A stretch of 64,000 nt of DNA from Saprospiraceae bacterium (GTDB lineage: Bacteria; Bacteroidota; Bacteroidia; Chitinophagales; Saprospiraceae), in contig JADKCF010000006.1 in NCBI GenBank assembly GCA_016714765.1, forward strand, positions 1 to 64,000, in the 5' to 3' direction. Below, one piece after another: positions 8,902-19,858 of the stretch (its first letter is position 1; every line of letters begins with the position of its first letter). The position numbers and the translations under genes were made by a program. The notes under the pieces were generated by a model. That model was given only the letters and a program-made list of their open reading frames with translations. It was not told where the DNA came from and did no database searches.

Positions 8902-9399
8902 ATGAAATTTATCACCCATTTGCACATCTGTATAATATTCCTGTTAGCTTTTCCGAAAGGTACAAGCGCACAGAATCTTAGGATTTTTGATACTTTTGAA
9001 GAGTTCAAAAATTCCATTTTGCTCCATAATGACACTACATATGTTATCAATTTTTGGGCTACCTGGTGTAAACCTTGTGTAAAGGAATTGCCCTATTTCG
9101 AATCATATCACCGAACTACAGGGAAACAAAAAATAAAAGTCATTCTTGTCAGCCTTGATTTCAACAAACAAATAGACACTCACCTAAAACCATTTTTATC
9201 CAAGAACCACTATACTGCTCACACAGTCGTGCTTGCAGATAAAAATTTTAATTCATGGATTTCAGAAATAGATGAAAGTTGGTCAGGTGCTATACCTGCT
9301 ACCCTGCTCCTTTCAGGTGATAAAAGATCTTTTGTAGAAAAGGAATTCGAATCATCAGAAGACATTTCACAATACGTCGATTCATTCACCCATCACTAA
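8902..9399 (+). CDS. exported thioredoxin-like protein (TlpA family)
   Basis: A periplasmic or membrane-attached thiol-disulfide protein of 165 residues. Residues 1-23 are a signal peptide ending TSA-Q. The thioredoxin active site reads FWATWCKPC (51-59, Cys56 and Cys59), followed by KELPYFESY. The cis-Pro region is at GAIPATLLLSG. It probably reduces disulfides in exported proteins or supports cytochrome c maturation (family knowledge; the substrate is unknown). It is 15 bp before a second thioredoxin-fold gene, so the two are likely co-transcribed. Confidence 0.88.
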   Translation: MKFITHLHICIIFLLAFPKGTSAQNLRIFDTFEEFKNSILLHNDTTYVINFWATWCKPCVKELPYFESYHRTTGKQKIKVILVSLDFNKQIDTHLKPFLSKNHYTAHTVVLADKNFNSWISEIDESWSGAIPATLLLSGDKRSFVEKEFESSEDISQYVDSFTHH

Positions 9400-9414
9400 T
9401 AAAAACAATATATT

Positions 9415-10008
9415 ATGAACCTTTTATTCATTTTCATTATTTCATTTCTATCCATAGAAACTCCCGGAATAAACGGATATCAGCCCGGTGATAAAGCAAC
9501 TGATTTCAGTTTGAAATCCATTACCGGCAAAATGGTAAGTATGGCAGATTATAAAGATGCTAGAGGCTTTATTGTCGTCTTTACTTGTAATCACTGCCCA
9601 TTTGCTGTCATGTATCAAGACCGAATCAATGAACTGGCAAAAAAATATACACCTAAAGGTTATGTATTACTTGCCGTTAACCCTAATGATCCTGCTGTGC
9701 AGCCGGCAGACAGTTATGCATTCATGCAGGAGAGGGCTAAAGAAAAAGGTTTTGTATTTCCTTATCTTTTTGACGAGGGACAAAAAGTGTACCCACAATA
9801 TGGAGCCACTAAAACGCCTCACGCCTTTCTTCTAGACAGAAACCTGATTGTAAAGTATATAGGAGCGATCGACGATAATGCAGAAGATGCATCTTTGGCA
9901 AAAGAGAAGTATCTGGAAAACGCTATCATGTCTCTGGAAAATGGTACTGACCCTGTACCGTCTATCACCAAAGCTATCGGATGTTCTATCAAAGTGAAAA
10001 AGTCCTGA
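9415..10008 (+). CDS. exported thioredoxin-fold protein (AhpC/TSA-like, CNHC motif)
   Basis: A 197-residue peroxiredoxin-like thioredoxin-fold protein with a short hydrophobic leader (residues 1-20). The active site is FTCNHCPFA (Cys58 and Cys61) instead of WCxxC, the signature of a 'thioredoxin family protein' group common in Bacteroidota. PGDKATDFSLKSITGK and the cis-Pro TKTPHAFLLD segment support the fold. Its reaction is not established; it may be a redox or peroxidase protein of the envelope. It follows the TlpA-like gene closely and ends before a strong terminator. Confidence 0.85.
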   Translation: MNLLFIFIISFLSIETPGINGYQPGDKATDFSLKSITGKMVSMADYKDARGFIVVFTCNHCPFAVMYQDRINELAKKYTPKGYVLLAVNPNDPAVQPADSYAFMQERAKEKGFVFPYLFDEGQKVYPQYGATKTPHAFLLDRNLIVKYIGAIDDNAEDASLAKEKYLENAIMSLENGTDPVPSITKAIGCSIKVKKS

Positions 10009-10037
10009 TACACTTTATGACATTTCTAACTTAAAAA

Positions 10038-10075
10038 AAAGTCCTGCCTCGTATTTTGATACAAGGCAGGACTTT
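10038..10075. terminator. bidirectional intrinsic terminator
   Basis: Perfect 12-bp stem AAAGTCCTGCCT / AGGCAGGACTTT with an inner GTAT/ATAC pairing, flanked by an A run on the left and TTTTGTTTT on the right. It serves both the plus-strand thioredoxin pair and the converging MCE gene. Confidence 0.9.
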
Positions 10076-10109
10076 TGTTTTATTAAATGTCCGTTAGAGT
10101 TGTAAAATA

Positions 10110-11165
10110 TCATTTATCTATGACGGCAGGATCATTTTCAGGCAATGTAAACTCCTTTTGTTTTTTGCCGAACAGAGAAAAATGAGCATATCTTTTTGGG
10201 TTCAACCTCAGGTCCTGGAGCAGTAAATTCAGATTTTTGGTTGTGGCTTCCATGTTTTCGTACAGCTTTTTGTCGTTCATAAGTTTGGCCATTGACCCAT
10301 CGCCCTTCTGTACCTTGGTCAGAACACCACTCAGGTCCGTCAATGCCGCATTCGCACTATTGAGGGTCGTTTTCAACTCTGTAATAGCACCCTTAGAAGC
10401 ATCTAGTGTTTCATTCGTCTTGGATATGGTATTTCCTACATTGGATTTGGCTATATCTCCCGTGATCTTATCGATGTTAGCCAGCAAACCTTCGATTTTC
10501 TGATTGCTTTTCGCAAGTGCAGCAGAAACAGAAGCCATATTGTCAATGGTTTTTTTCAGGTTTTGAGAAGACTGGGCTATAAGCGTATTAGTAGATTGGG
10601 TAAGATGATTGAGATTACGGGTTGTCATTTCCAGCTGTCTGAAAGTTTCATTGATGGCACCTGTTTCGCCTTCTTTACCGATGTTACTGATGATGGCACC
10701 TACAGATTTGGTAAGCTCTGTACCATATTCAGATACATCCGAATCGCCCAACATCGCACCTAGAAGTCCTATATTACCTCCCTTGATTTCATCTCCATTT
10801 CCTGCACAGTCAGATCCATTGCACTCCTTGGTAAAATCCAGAAATATGCCTTTACCAGAGACAAAACCAAGACTTTTCAGATTGGCAATGGCATTTTTTG
10901 GTATTTTATAATCCGAATCTATGAGATAGTAGACGTCCATTTTTTTGACATCATTCGGATTAAGTTTTATCTTGGTGACCGTACCGATTTTATAACCATT
11001 GACCAGTACCGGTGAGGAAACATTCAGGTCTGTGACATCTTCATATGTCGTAAATAGTTCATTGGATGCTGTGAGCAGATTTCTTCCTTTGAGAAAGGTG
11101 TACCCCCATATCATTGTGACAAGGACGATCAATGTGAGCAATCCTATTTTTATTTCCCTTGACAT
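10110..11165 (-). CDS. mlaD: MlaD/MCE family lipid-transport protein
   Basis: Inner-membrane-anchored MCE protein expected to bind phospholipid between the membranes. One N-terminal helix (about 7-26) is followed by an MCE domain (about 33-120: TASNELFTTYEDVTDLNVSS, VLVNGYKIGTVTKI, LGFVSGKGIFLDF), then a long helical region (about 150-330) with repeated polar heptads. The 351-residue length is usual for Bacteroidota MlaD-like proteins. No mlaE or mlaF is adjacent. It follows the amidase gene at an 84-bp gap. Confidence 0.88.
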   Translation of the reverse strand: MSREIKIGLLTLIVLVTMIWGYTFLKGRNLLTASNELFTTYEDVTDLNVSSPVLVNGYKIGTVTKIKLNPNDVKKMDVYYLIDSDYKIPKNAIANLKSLGFVSGKGIFLDFTKECNGSDCAGNGDEIKGGNIGLLGAMLGDSDVSEYGTELTKSVGAIISNIGKEGETGAINETFRQLEMTTRNLNHLTQSTNTLIAQSSQNLKKTIDNMASVSAALAKSNQKIEGLLANIDKITGDIAKSNVGNTISKTNETLDASKGAITELKTTLNSANAALTDLSGVLTKVQKGDGSMAKLMNDKKLYENMEATTKNLNLLLQDLRLNPKRYAHFSLFGKKQKEFTLPENDPAVIDK

Positions 11166-11249
11166 AAATTTATTTTTGTTACTTATCGTTGGTATGCAAA
11201 TTCACATTACATAACGGCAAGTTACTGAAAAATGTTTATCCGCTTTTAA

Positions 11250-12528
11250 TTATTCGTTGCATGGTATGATAAAAGCGCCTTTGTAACCCAGGTTTTTGAG
11301 CTTTTCGCGGGCAATCTCGGCAGATTCTCTCGAAATGTAATCGCCTACAAGGTATTTGTTTACATCGTTTTGTTTTTTGACAATTAGTGTGCCTATCTTG
11401 CGAAGCTCCGAAGTGTTCATGTCAGTGGTTTCGTTTTTGACAGCAGCAATCTGTACCCTGTATTTGATAGCATTGTATTCCACATTTATACTTGGAGAGG
11501 ATATGTTCTTTTGTGATTTATCGCCAGAAGATACTCCTGAGGCTTTCACTTTTTCTATCTGTTTTTTCACATTGGCTTCGATGTCGTTTTTGTCTGCAGG
11601 CGACTGTGGATTGTCAATTGTGACATATTGCCTGGATGTGAGAATTATTGTAAAAAGTATCAAATGCCTTCAGCAGAGACTGACACACAGCATTCTGACC
11701 ATCGTCTGACATCAAATATGCCTCCTCTACATCATTGCTTAAAAATCCTGCCTCTACTAACACTGCCGGCATACTGGCTCTTCGCAACACTGCAAAACCT
11801 GCTTGCTTTACTCCCCGGCTTTTGCTCAAAAGGAGATTTGAAAACTGTTCTTCTACATCAGCTGCAAATTCAATACTTTTGTCCAAATAAGCATTCTGAT
11901 ACATGGATAGCATGATATGGCCTTCCGGCGAATTTGGGTCATAGCCGTCATAATTGGCTTCATAATTTTGTTCAAGCAAAATAGAAGCATTTTCACGTTT
12001 GGCCACTTCGAGATTATCACCCGCCCTGTGGAGTCCCATCACAAAAGTCTCTGTACCTCTGGTTTTGGGATTGCTGATAAAATTACAATGTATAGAGATA
12101 AAAAGGTCTGCATTCTGTTCATTGGCATACTGAATACGTCTGAACAACGGAATGAATACGTCAGTAGTCCTCGTCTGCAACACCTCCACATCCGGATATT
12201 TTTTCTGTATCATGTCTCCCACTTTGAGAGCCATTTTAAGGGTAAGGTCTTTTTCATATGAATTTTTACCCACCGCACCACTGTCATGACCTCCATGTCC
12301 TGCATCGATTACGATCCGTGTCATTTTTTTTCTACCAAAACCCTGATGCTGTAAACCATTCCACACTACGGCAGGCATATCGTGCGATGCTGTGTACAAA
12401 TTATCATTTTTTAATAAAACTTTAACGTCAGTTGCATGTAAAGTAGACGATATATAGTACATCATCATCGTTATTATCAATAATATACGTAAGATAATAA
12501 CATTCTTTTGGATAAAATCTGAGACCAT
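11250..12528 (-). CDS. N-acetylmuramoyl-L-alanine amidase with C-terminal SPOR-like region, frameshifted
   Basis: Zinc amidase (Amidase_3) that cleaves the peptide from MurNAc in peptidoglycan. An N-terminal membrane or signal segment (about 10-30) is followed by the catalytic domain with IVIDAGHGGHDSG, FISIHCN and VLVEAGFLSN (zinc and catalytic residues). That frame ends just after the domain (AFDTFYNNSH, stop at 11614). A second frame from about 11660 to 11250 gives a low-complexity linker and a SPOR-like repeat (YRVQIAAVKNE ... YLVGDYISRESAEIAREKL). Removing one base from the T run near 11650 joins them. Two separate genes are possible, but the second frame has no credible start. Confidence 0.85.
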
Positions 12529-12533
12529 TGGCG

Positions 12534-12541
12534 TATTTTTG
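12534..12541 (+). promoter_or_regulatory. -7 element TATTTTTG for lptD
   Basis: Matches TAnnTTTG, 55 bp before the lptD start and just upstream of the divergent amidase gene. No clear -33 element. Confidence 0.45.
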
Positions 12542-12595
12542 TGAATTTAAAGGGCAAATATAATAATTATATATAATATATAAATCATAAAAGGT

Positions 12596-15431
12596 TTGAA
12601 AATAAAGTTTTACATAGTTGTATTTTTTTTAATGTGTTTTTCTATGCGGTCTTACAGCCAGATAGGAAAGGATACATTAATGAAAATAAAAATCTATGGT
12701 GACAGCCTGTCCGTCAAAAGGGACTCCGCTTCTTTAAAAACAGATGCCCAACCGTGGGAAGAATATTATTCAAATCTTCAAAAAAAGGACACAACTGTAA
12801 CTGAGCAAGTAAGTTATAAATTATCAAAAGACGCTATACAAGATGAAATCAAATATGATGCCAGAGATTCGTCCCGTATAGATCTTGTCAATGAAAAAAT
12901 CCATTTGTATGGTGGCGCAGTCGTAGATTACCAAAAACTAAAGCTTACAGCCAATTATATGGTAATTGATTTTGCCAATAATATCATAGAAGGCTATTTT
13001 AAAAAAGACTCACTCAGCAACACTAAGGAAAAGCCCACATTCACTGATGGAGAAAATACCTTTACCTACAATGAGATTAAATACAATTTCAAATCAAAAA
13101 AAGGGCTGGTCAATCACGCTATAACCCAACAGGGAGAATTTAACCTAGTAGGATCAACCACCAAATATATCTCAGGCCAAACTGATTCATTGGGTGTCAA
13201 ATCTGATGATGAGATTTATAACCAAAACGCTATCATAACCACTTGTACCCATGATCCTCCTCATTTTGGTATCAGAGCAGGCAAACTAAAATTTGTTCCC
13301 AACAAACTGGCAGTCATGAGCGTCGCACAGGTAGAAATAGCAGGAGTCCCTACCCCACTTTTTCTGCCATTCGGTTTTTTCGCTTACCAAAGGCAGGTCA
13401 TCCGGACTCATATTCCCCTCCAGCTATGAGTATAATGAACAATTAGGTCTTGGGTTTAGAGAAATCGGTTACTATTATCCTATCAATGATTATATCGATA
13501 TGCGTATAACAGGCGATATCTACACCCGCGGATCACATGGCCTGAGGGTAAATACCAACTATAAAAAAAGATATGGGTACGAAGGCAATGTACTACTGGG
13601 CTACAGTAACAATGTGCGTGACAATGATAAAGATGGGGGTAAACTTTCTCAAAAATCATTTAGCATCAATATCAGCCACAGGCAGCACTCCAAAGCACAT
13701 CCTTACAGAAACCTGGGTGGCTCCGTTAATATCACCACCAACAGATATAACCAGCGAGTATTTGAAAACCCCAATGCGGCTTTGACAAGTCAGTATTCAT
13801 CCAATTTTTCATATTCACACGATATGCCTGGAACACCCTTCAGATTTGCAGCAGAATTCAGACATAGCCAGAATACGCAGACAAGAATTATGGACATCAC
13901 TCTGCCCAATATGACATTGCGTATGAATACTATTTTTCCATTCAAAAGGAAAAACAGTACCACAGAAAAATGGACAGACAATATTGCTTTGTCTTACAGC
14001 TCAGAGTTCAGAAATTTTGTAAAAACGACAGATACCACTTTGTTTTCAATGCAGACTCTCAAAGACATACAGACCGGCATGCAACATAAGGCCGCACTGA
14101 GCACAAATTTCAGATTATTTAAATACATCAATGCATCCCCCAATATCAGCTACGACGAGACATGGCTCATCAAAAAATATCAGCTTACTTTCAATAAAGA
14201 CAGTGTCATTATCAGGGATACCATTTCCGGGGATACATTAGGGTTTAAACCACCAGTTGAATCTTTTATCTCAGAATTGGGAGCCTTCAGAAATTTGAAT
14301 GCAGGTATATCCCTCAATACCCAAAGATTTTTTACCCGAAACTGGAACAAGGGCTTTTTCAGAGGCATCAGACACGTAGCCAAACCTAACATCAGTTTTG
14401 TGTACAAGCCCGAAAACAAGGAAAAATATCTGGCTACTGTAGATACAGATACCAGAAACAACTTTAATAAAACACGTGAATACAGTGTGTACACAAATAG
14501 CCCATTCGGGACTCTACAGTGTAGCGAAAAACAAATGGGCATCTCTTATGGTATTACCAATATAATTGAAGCCAAATATTGGTCAAAAAAGGATACAACT
14601 GCAAAAATCATCAGATTATTTGACAATATCAGTATCAATGGAGGATACAACTTTGCAGCAGATAGCTTGAAATGGAGTTCGGTGAGTCTTACTGGAAATA
14701 CTGTAGTTCTGAAAGGCCTTACCAACTTTTACTTCAGATCCACTTTTAGCCCGTACTCCTATGATAATAAGGATATCATAACAAAACAAACTGTATGGAG
14801 CCAGGGTAAAATCTTGCCGGAGTTCAGAAACTTTTCGGGGCAATTCTCTACTGGTATTTCTTTCGGGCGCATCAGAGAAATGATTACCGGTAAAAAGCAA
14901 ACTGTACAAAATAAGGCATTCCAGCAAAATCCCATTTCTACAGAGCCCGGACTGCAAAAATCAGGTAGTACCACACCTGATAATACTACGACTCCACCGG
15001 CAGATGATGAGGAAGAAAAGCCAAAGGAGACCTCGCTGTCAGAGTGGTTTGAAAATTTCAATATTTCGCACGCACTCAATTTTGAATTCAGTAAAACAAA
15101 AGGACGGGACACTTCTTACATCAGCAATCATTCTGTCAATGTATCAGGTAGTATACCTCTGACTAAAAACTGGAATATGAATATCGGAAACATTGCTTAC
15201 GACTTCAAAAACAAGTCATTTGTTTACCCTTACTTCAGTTTCGCACGTGATTTGCATTGCTGGCAAATGAATTTTACATGGGCCCCTTCCAATGGTGTGT
15301 ACAGCTTCTTTATAGGTGTCAAATCATCTGCATTGAGTTTCCTGAAATACGATTATGGCCAACGAAATGCCAACACACTCTTTACGGACAAAGGAGATAA
15401 TCAACCCAGAAATAATAAAGATATAATTTAA
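12596..15431 (+). CDS. lptD: LPS assembly outer-membrane protein LptD, frameshifted
   Basis: Outer-membrane barrel that inserts lipopolysaccharide. The start is a TTG at 12596 giving MKIKFYIVVFFLMCFSMRSYSQ, a clear signal peptide. An OstA/LptA-like domain follows (about 80-270: LVNEKIHLYGGAVVDYQKLKLTANYMV split across strands) and then a long beta-rich barrel to 15431. The first frame ends at 13429 (FGFFAYQRQ). The second resumes at 13386 as LTKGRSSGLIFPSSYEYNEQ, the continuation expected from relatives (LPFGFFPLTKGRSSG). The frame changes within 13375-13386, by one extra T in the T6 run or two missing C. Total length is about 944 residues, normal for the family. Confidence 0.88.
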
Positions 15432-15485
15432 TACTAATCAACATCTAATATATATAATTAATATTAAATATATTCTGATTATGTA

Positions 15486-17036
15486 CTATATTTTAACAAA
15501 TTTCATTGTTTTCACTTTATTATCTACTGCGAGTCTGACAAAGTAAGAACCTGCGACATATTTACTTGTATTGATCTCTATTTCATGAGCAATCTGATCC
15601 AGTGTTTTATTTACGGGTATATCCAACCGGGCACCAAGAGCGTTGAGAATGCTGACTTGGACGTGTTTTCCTTTATTGACAAAATTGAGATAAATATTAT
15701 CATGACAAGGATTGGGAGAAAGCATAGCGGATATCTCCTGATCAGCATCATCTGTACCTGATGGAACAGCACAATTCTTAATAAAAGATATTTTCTGGAA
15801 GTCATCAGACAAGATCGATCTGACATCCGCCTCTCTGGCCCCAAACCAATCTATGAGTAGACTGGCATAGACAGATCTGAAATCATATTGCATTGGCACC
15901 CCTTCCTGTGGAGCGATTTCACGAGTCAAATCAGGGTTCTGACCGTACACGCCATGGTTTACGCATGATCCGAATACAAATAGCGGGGCTGCAGTACCGT
16001 GATCCGTTCCAAAACTATTATTAGCTTTGATCTGTCTTCCGAACTCTGAAAACGTCATACCTACTACCCTTTCGTGAATGCCCAGAGATTCACAATCAGA
16101 TACAAAAGCAGCCACAGCGTCAGATACAGTTTTGAGAAGATCTGCGTGAGTACCATTTTGGGCTTCACCTATGAGTACCTGATTAGCGTGCGTATCGAAA
16201 CCGCCTAAATTTACCACATAAATCTTTGAACCCAAACCGCCGGAAATAAGATTGGCCACCACTTTGAGCTGGTCACCCAAACGGTTATTTTCGGGGTAAA
16301 CTGTGATATTATTTCCCTGATCGAAAGCTTTTAAAACTCTGGTTGCATACGCATTGGACTGTTTAATAGACTTCCTGATATATTCCACCTCATTGCTGTA
16401 ACAACTTCCGTCTGAGGGTGCAGCAATGGTCTCCTCCACGAGTTTTACAGATGCTTCATTATTTAATGTAAAAGAAAAATTGCCTGTCATCCCCTGGCAG
16501 GTTTCTGACACTACCCCACCGAGAGTAATCGCAAATGGATCCGGACAGTCAGCATTGGGATAAGCATCGGGAAATCCCGGAAATGCCTGGTCAAGGTACC
16601 TGCCTGCCCACCCTGTCGTGACATACTCATCAGCATCAGAAGCAGAGGTCCATATATCCGTAGATCTGAAATGTGACCTGTTTTGATTTGGATAGCCTAC
16701 AGACTGGACAACGGCGAGTTTTTGGTCGTTGTACATCCGCTGCATCCCTGTCATAGCCGGATGGATACCCGTTTCTGTCTTGAGCTTCAAAACCGTAGAT
16801 TCAGGTATGACAAGATTGGTGCGTACCTGGGTCAATCCGCCATACTGATCCAGTGGTATGACCATATTTAATCCATCATTACCGCCGTTGAGCTGTACCA
16901 GTACAAGGACTTTATCATTTCCATTATTTATCAAACTGAATAATGAAGATCTGGAAATAGCTGAAACCTCCATGCCTCCCAAAATGACTGGCAGAGACAT
17001 CAATGATCCGGTTTGCAAAAACTGTCTTCGTTTCAT
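15486..17036 (-). CDS. DUF1501 protein with T9SS C-terminal sorting domain
   Basis: Secreted protein of the DUF1501 (sulfatase-like, 'twin-arginine leader') family, 516 residues. The N terminus MKRRQFLQTGSLMSLPVI is a Tat-like leader. LVLVQLNGGNDGLNMVIP and FDTHANQ...HADLLKTV are DUF1501 hallmarks, and GMTFSEFGRQIKANNSFGTDH is its conserved His/Asp motif. Residues about 430-516 form a type A sorting domain (LSPNPCHDNIYLNF ... GSYFVRLAVDNKVKTMKFVKI), so the protein should cross the outer membrane by the type IX system. The enzymatic activity is unknown. It is paired with the DUF1800 gene 38 bp upstream. Confidence 0.9.
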   Translation of the reverse strand: MKRRQFLQTGSLMSLPVILGGMEVSAISRSSLFSLINNGNDKVLVLVQLNGGNDGLNMVIPLDQYGGLTQVRTNLVIPESTVLKLKTETGIHPAMTGMQRMYNDQKLAVVQSVGYPNQNRSHFRSTDIWTSASDADEYVTTGWAGRYLDQAFPGFPDAYPNADCPDPFAITLGGVVSETCQGMTGNFSFTLNNEASVKLVEETIAAPSDGSCYSNEVEYIRKSIKQSNAYATRVLKAFDQGNNITVYPENNRLGDQLKVVANLISGGLGSKIYVVNLGGFDTHANQVLIGEAQNGTHADLLKTVSDAVAAFVSDCESLGIHERVVGMTFSEFGRQIKANNSFGTDHGTAAPLFVFGSCVNHGVYGQNPDLTREIAPQEGVPMQYDFRSVYASLLIDWFGAREADVRSILSDDFQKISFIKNCAVPSGTDDADQEISAMLSPNPCHDNIYLNFVNKGKHVQVSILNALGARLDIPVNKTLDQIAHEIEINTSKYVAGSYFVRLAVDNKVKTMKFVKI

Positions 17037-17074
17037 TTCTTATTATTTATGACGATTAAGATGAATACTTAAAA

Positions 17075-18634
17075 TTAACTTAAATGGGATTCCGGCATAC
17101 GCAGCATGTAGACTACCAAGGTCTTGACTCTATTGACGACAGGAGTCTTTTTAGCTTCATTAGTAGGATCAGCTTTATATGTGTTGTAAATGGTTGTCCA
17201 TCCAGTATTACCACCACCTGCCTGCAAAAATGATTTCAGAAGTGTCTTTTGATTTTCTGCCAATGGTCGGCAAGTCAACAAAAGTGAAAGTTCATCTATG
17301 ACATGATCTGCATTGGATGGGTCCGCAAATTTATCAATGGTTTTTATCGCATTCAATGCAAGTCTATAAGTTCCAAAGGGTATACCATTGAAAGCAACTC
17401 CGTCAGTATAAAGCTTTCTTGCCGGTAATGAGGTCGAGTTCAACCATAATCTGCTGAAGGTGGGTTCCTGATAATAGGCTTGCCACCCGGCAACTGATGG
17501 ATGCTGGTACATGCCCATCTGCATGGCAAATGATAACTGATACAACCCTACCAACATTCTATACCTAGTCACCACATCTGATGAGAGATCTGCGTCAAAC
17601 TGATTGAGGGGATTCAAAAGAAAATCAACCGGATTTTTGATAATAGCTCCGATCACACATTCTTCATAAAAATGCTCACTTGAAATCAAAGTTTTCAATG
17701 CCGGAGCGATTTCATAATTATTGTCTCTTATGATATTGGCTAGTGGTATTATGATATTTTGGTAAATCTGGGAGTCTATTTTGGGCTGTACAAACCATCT
17801 GTATATCTTTCCCGATATAAACAAGGCTACTTCAGGTTTCTGAAATATAATATCTATCACATTGCTGTATTCATTGGCACCTGCATTGCTAATGGATACA
17901 TTATTGAATCTGTGAGACAACTTTTTGGTCGTCACATCATGTCGGTTGAGCACAAATTGAGATGTAATAGGTAGCATGTTTCGCACGTCGATCCAGCCAG
18001 TCAGCGCCTTTGCCAATTCCTTGACATCATCCTCTGTATAAGTCGTATAATCACCCGGTCCTACCAAATCACCTTTGCCCAAAGTAAATAATTCCATCAA
18101 CTCTCTGGCAAAATTTTCATTGGGTGCCTGTTTGGTATTATCCCTTCCATTGAGATAGTTGAGCATAGCCGGATCAATGGTAACCAACTTGGTCAGCTGC
18201 TTGAAGTTTCCCAGGGCATTTGATCTGAGTAGCTCGATGTATTTATACGAAAATCTTGGGTCATTGATATCGGCCGTTACAAAATGATTATGCCAGAACA
18301 TTGTCATTTTTTCTCTGATGTTTGGACCACCATTGAGCATAAGCTCAAAAGACCAACCTCTCAGGGATGCCGTTCTGTAATTATTTACATTCTGACTGAC
18401 GCCTTTGTCCACCCAGGTTGTACCTATGGGTACATCGGGATCATCTGCATAGCTGATATTGATAGGTGGGGGTGGCGGACCTAAAGGACTCATTATTATA
18501 TTTATAGTTTCGTCCAAAGTTTTAGTGGCAAACTGTTTGATCGTTTCATACTTAACGCCATAAGTAGTTCGCCTGAACAAATGTGCCGCCAGATGTGCAC
18601 TCCAGGGTCCAGTATATTTATTTAATGATGACAT
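17075..18634 (-). CDS. DUF1800 protein
   Basis: A 519-residue member of DUF1800. It is almost always encoded next to a DUF1501 protein, as here. Family features seen: LAAHLFRRTTYGVKYETI near the N terminus, REKMTMFWHNHFVT, PNENFARELMELFTLG, and YTEDDVKELAKALTGW. No T9SS tail or convincing signal peptide is visible. The function of the pair is not established. It is first in the transcript, with DUF1501 downstream. Confidence 0.9.
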   Translation of the reverse strand: MSSLNKYTGPWSAHLAAHLFRRTTYGVKYETIKQFATKTLDETINIIMSPLGPPPPPINISYADDPDVPIGTTWVDKGVSQNVNNYRTASLRGWSFELMLNGGPNIREKMTMFWHNHFVTADINDPRFSYKYIELLRSNALGNFKQLTKLVTIDPAMLNYLNGRDNTKQAPNENFARELMELFTLGKGDLVGPGDYTTYTEDDVKELAKALTGWIDVRNMLPITSQFVLNRHDVTTKKLSHRFNNVSISNAGANEYSNVIDIIFQKPEVALFISGKIYRWFVQPKIDSQIYQNIIIPLANIIRDNNYEIAPALKTLISSEHFYEECVIGAIIKNPVDFLLNPLNQFDADLSSDVVTRYRMLVGLYQLSFAMQMGMYQHPSVAGWQAYYQEPTFSRLWLNSTSLPARKLYTDGVAFNGIPFGTYRLALNAIKTIDKFADPSNADHVIDELSLLLTCRPLAENQKTLLKSFLQAGGGNTGWTTIYNTYKADPTNEAKKTPVVNRVKTLVVYMLRMPESHLS

Positions 18635-18769
18635 ATTTATCTATTGCTTTTACTCAGCTTTTTGACAATAAAATATTGAATAAGTTTAAACCTTACATGA
18701 TAAAGTATGCAAATTACTTATTGTACTCAAAATAATCTCTAAAATTTTAAAAAAAGATCAAAATTAAGT

Positions 18770-19840
18770 TTATCTCAACTCCTTCAGTATTTTGGCGGCT
18801 GCATGTCCATCACCGTATAGAGCATTATCGAAAACTATATTTGAGTCCAGAAAGTGGTGATAAGCTTCAGAAATACTTTTTTTATCAGCTCCTGCCAATA
18901 CATTAAATCCTCCGTCAACCAGTTCTACCCACTCAGTCTGATCCCTGAGTGTGATACAATATTTACTAAAAAAATATGCCTCCTTTTGCAATCCTCCGCT
19001 ATCGGTGATGACGACAGCCGCATGAGATGTGAGGGATATCATATCGAGGTATCCTACGGGGTCTATAATAGTGAAATGGGTGTTGATTTCTTTACTTTCA
19101 ATTATTTTTTTTGTTCGTGGATGTAGAGGCACAATCACTTGGGTATGGCGATGAATATCATTGAGTGCGTCAATAATGTTTGCAAGCCTCATAGGGTCGT
19201 CTGTGTTTTCCTGCCGGTGAATGGTGGCTAATACAAACCCATTTCCTGTCAGATTCAGATCCTGCAAAACGGTACTTTCTAAATCAGATTTTGCTTTGTA
19301 AAAAAGTGCAGCATCATACATAATATCACCACAAAGCACTATTTTATTATTACAATTTTCCATTCCCTCTTGATGCAGATTATGAATAGCTGTCGTAGTA
19401 GGGCAAAAAAGAATATCTGATATCCTATCTGTCAAAATACGGTTTATCTCTTCAGGCATGGCCATATTAAAAGATCGCAATCCTGCTTCTATGTGAGCTA
19501 TTTTAATATGCAGCTTGCTTGCTGCCAGAGCGCCTGCCAGAGTAGAGTTGGTGTCACCATAAACGATTACATAGTCTGGTTTTTCTCCTATCAATATTTT
19601 CTCTATTTGTTCAAGCATTCTGCCTGTCATCGCACCGTGAGTAAGAGAATTAATATCCAACTGATATTTGGGTGCCGGAATCTCTAATTCGTTAAAGAAT
19701 ACATCGCTCATATTTGGATCAAAATGTTGACCTGTATGAATGATTACTTCTTCCACATCACTGTGTTTTTTGATTTCCCTGCTTAAAGCGGACGCTTTTA
19801 CAAATTGGGGACGTGCCCCTACTACTGTGACTAACTTCAT
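18770..19840 (-). CDS. wecB: UDP-N-acetylglucosamine 2-epimerase (non-hydrolysing)
   Basis: Converts UDP-GlcNAc to UDP-ManNAc for surface polysaccharide. The 356-residue length is typical. VTVVGARPQFVKASALSRE at the N terminus, HTGQHFDPNMSDVFF, VYGDTNSTLAGALAA, HIEAGLRSFNMAMPEEINR and DSGGLQKEAYFF are all WecB motifs containing the Asp/Glu/His active-site residues. It lies 18 bp after the glycosyltransferase gene, in the same transcript. Confidence 0.95.
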   Translation of the reverse strand: MKLVTVVGARPQFVKASALSREIKKHSDVEEVIIHTGQHFDPNMSDVFFNELEIPAPKYQLDINSLTHGAMTGRMLEQIEKILIGEKPDYVIVYGDTNSTLAGALAASKLHIKIAHIEAGLRSFNMAMPEEINRILTDRISDILFCPTTTAIHNLHQEGMENCNNKIVLCGDIMYDAALFYKAKSDLESTVLQDLNLTGNGFVLATIHRQENTDDPMRLANIIDALNDIHRHTQVIVPLHPRTKKIIESKEINTHFTIIDPVGYLDMISLTSHAAVVITDSGGLQKEAYFFSKYCITLRDQTEWVELVDGGFNVLAGADKKSISEAYHHFLDSNIVFDNALYGDGHAAAKILKELR

Positions 19841-19858
19841 AATATGGTATGAGGTAAT

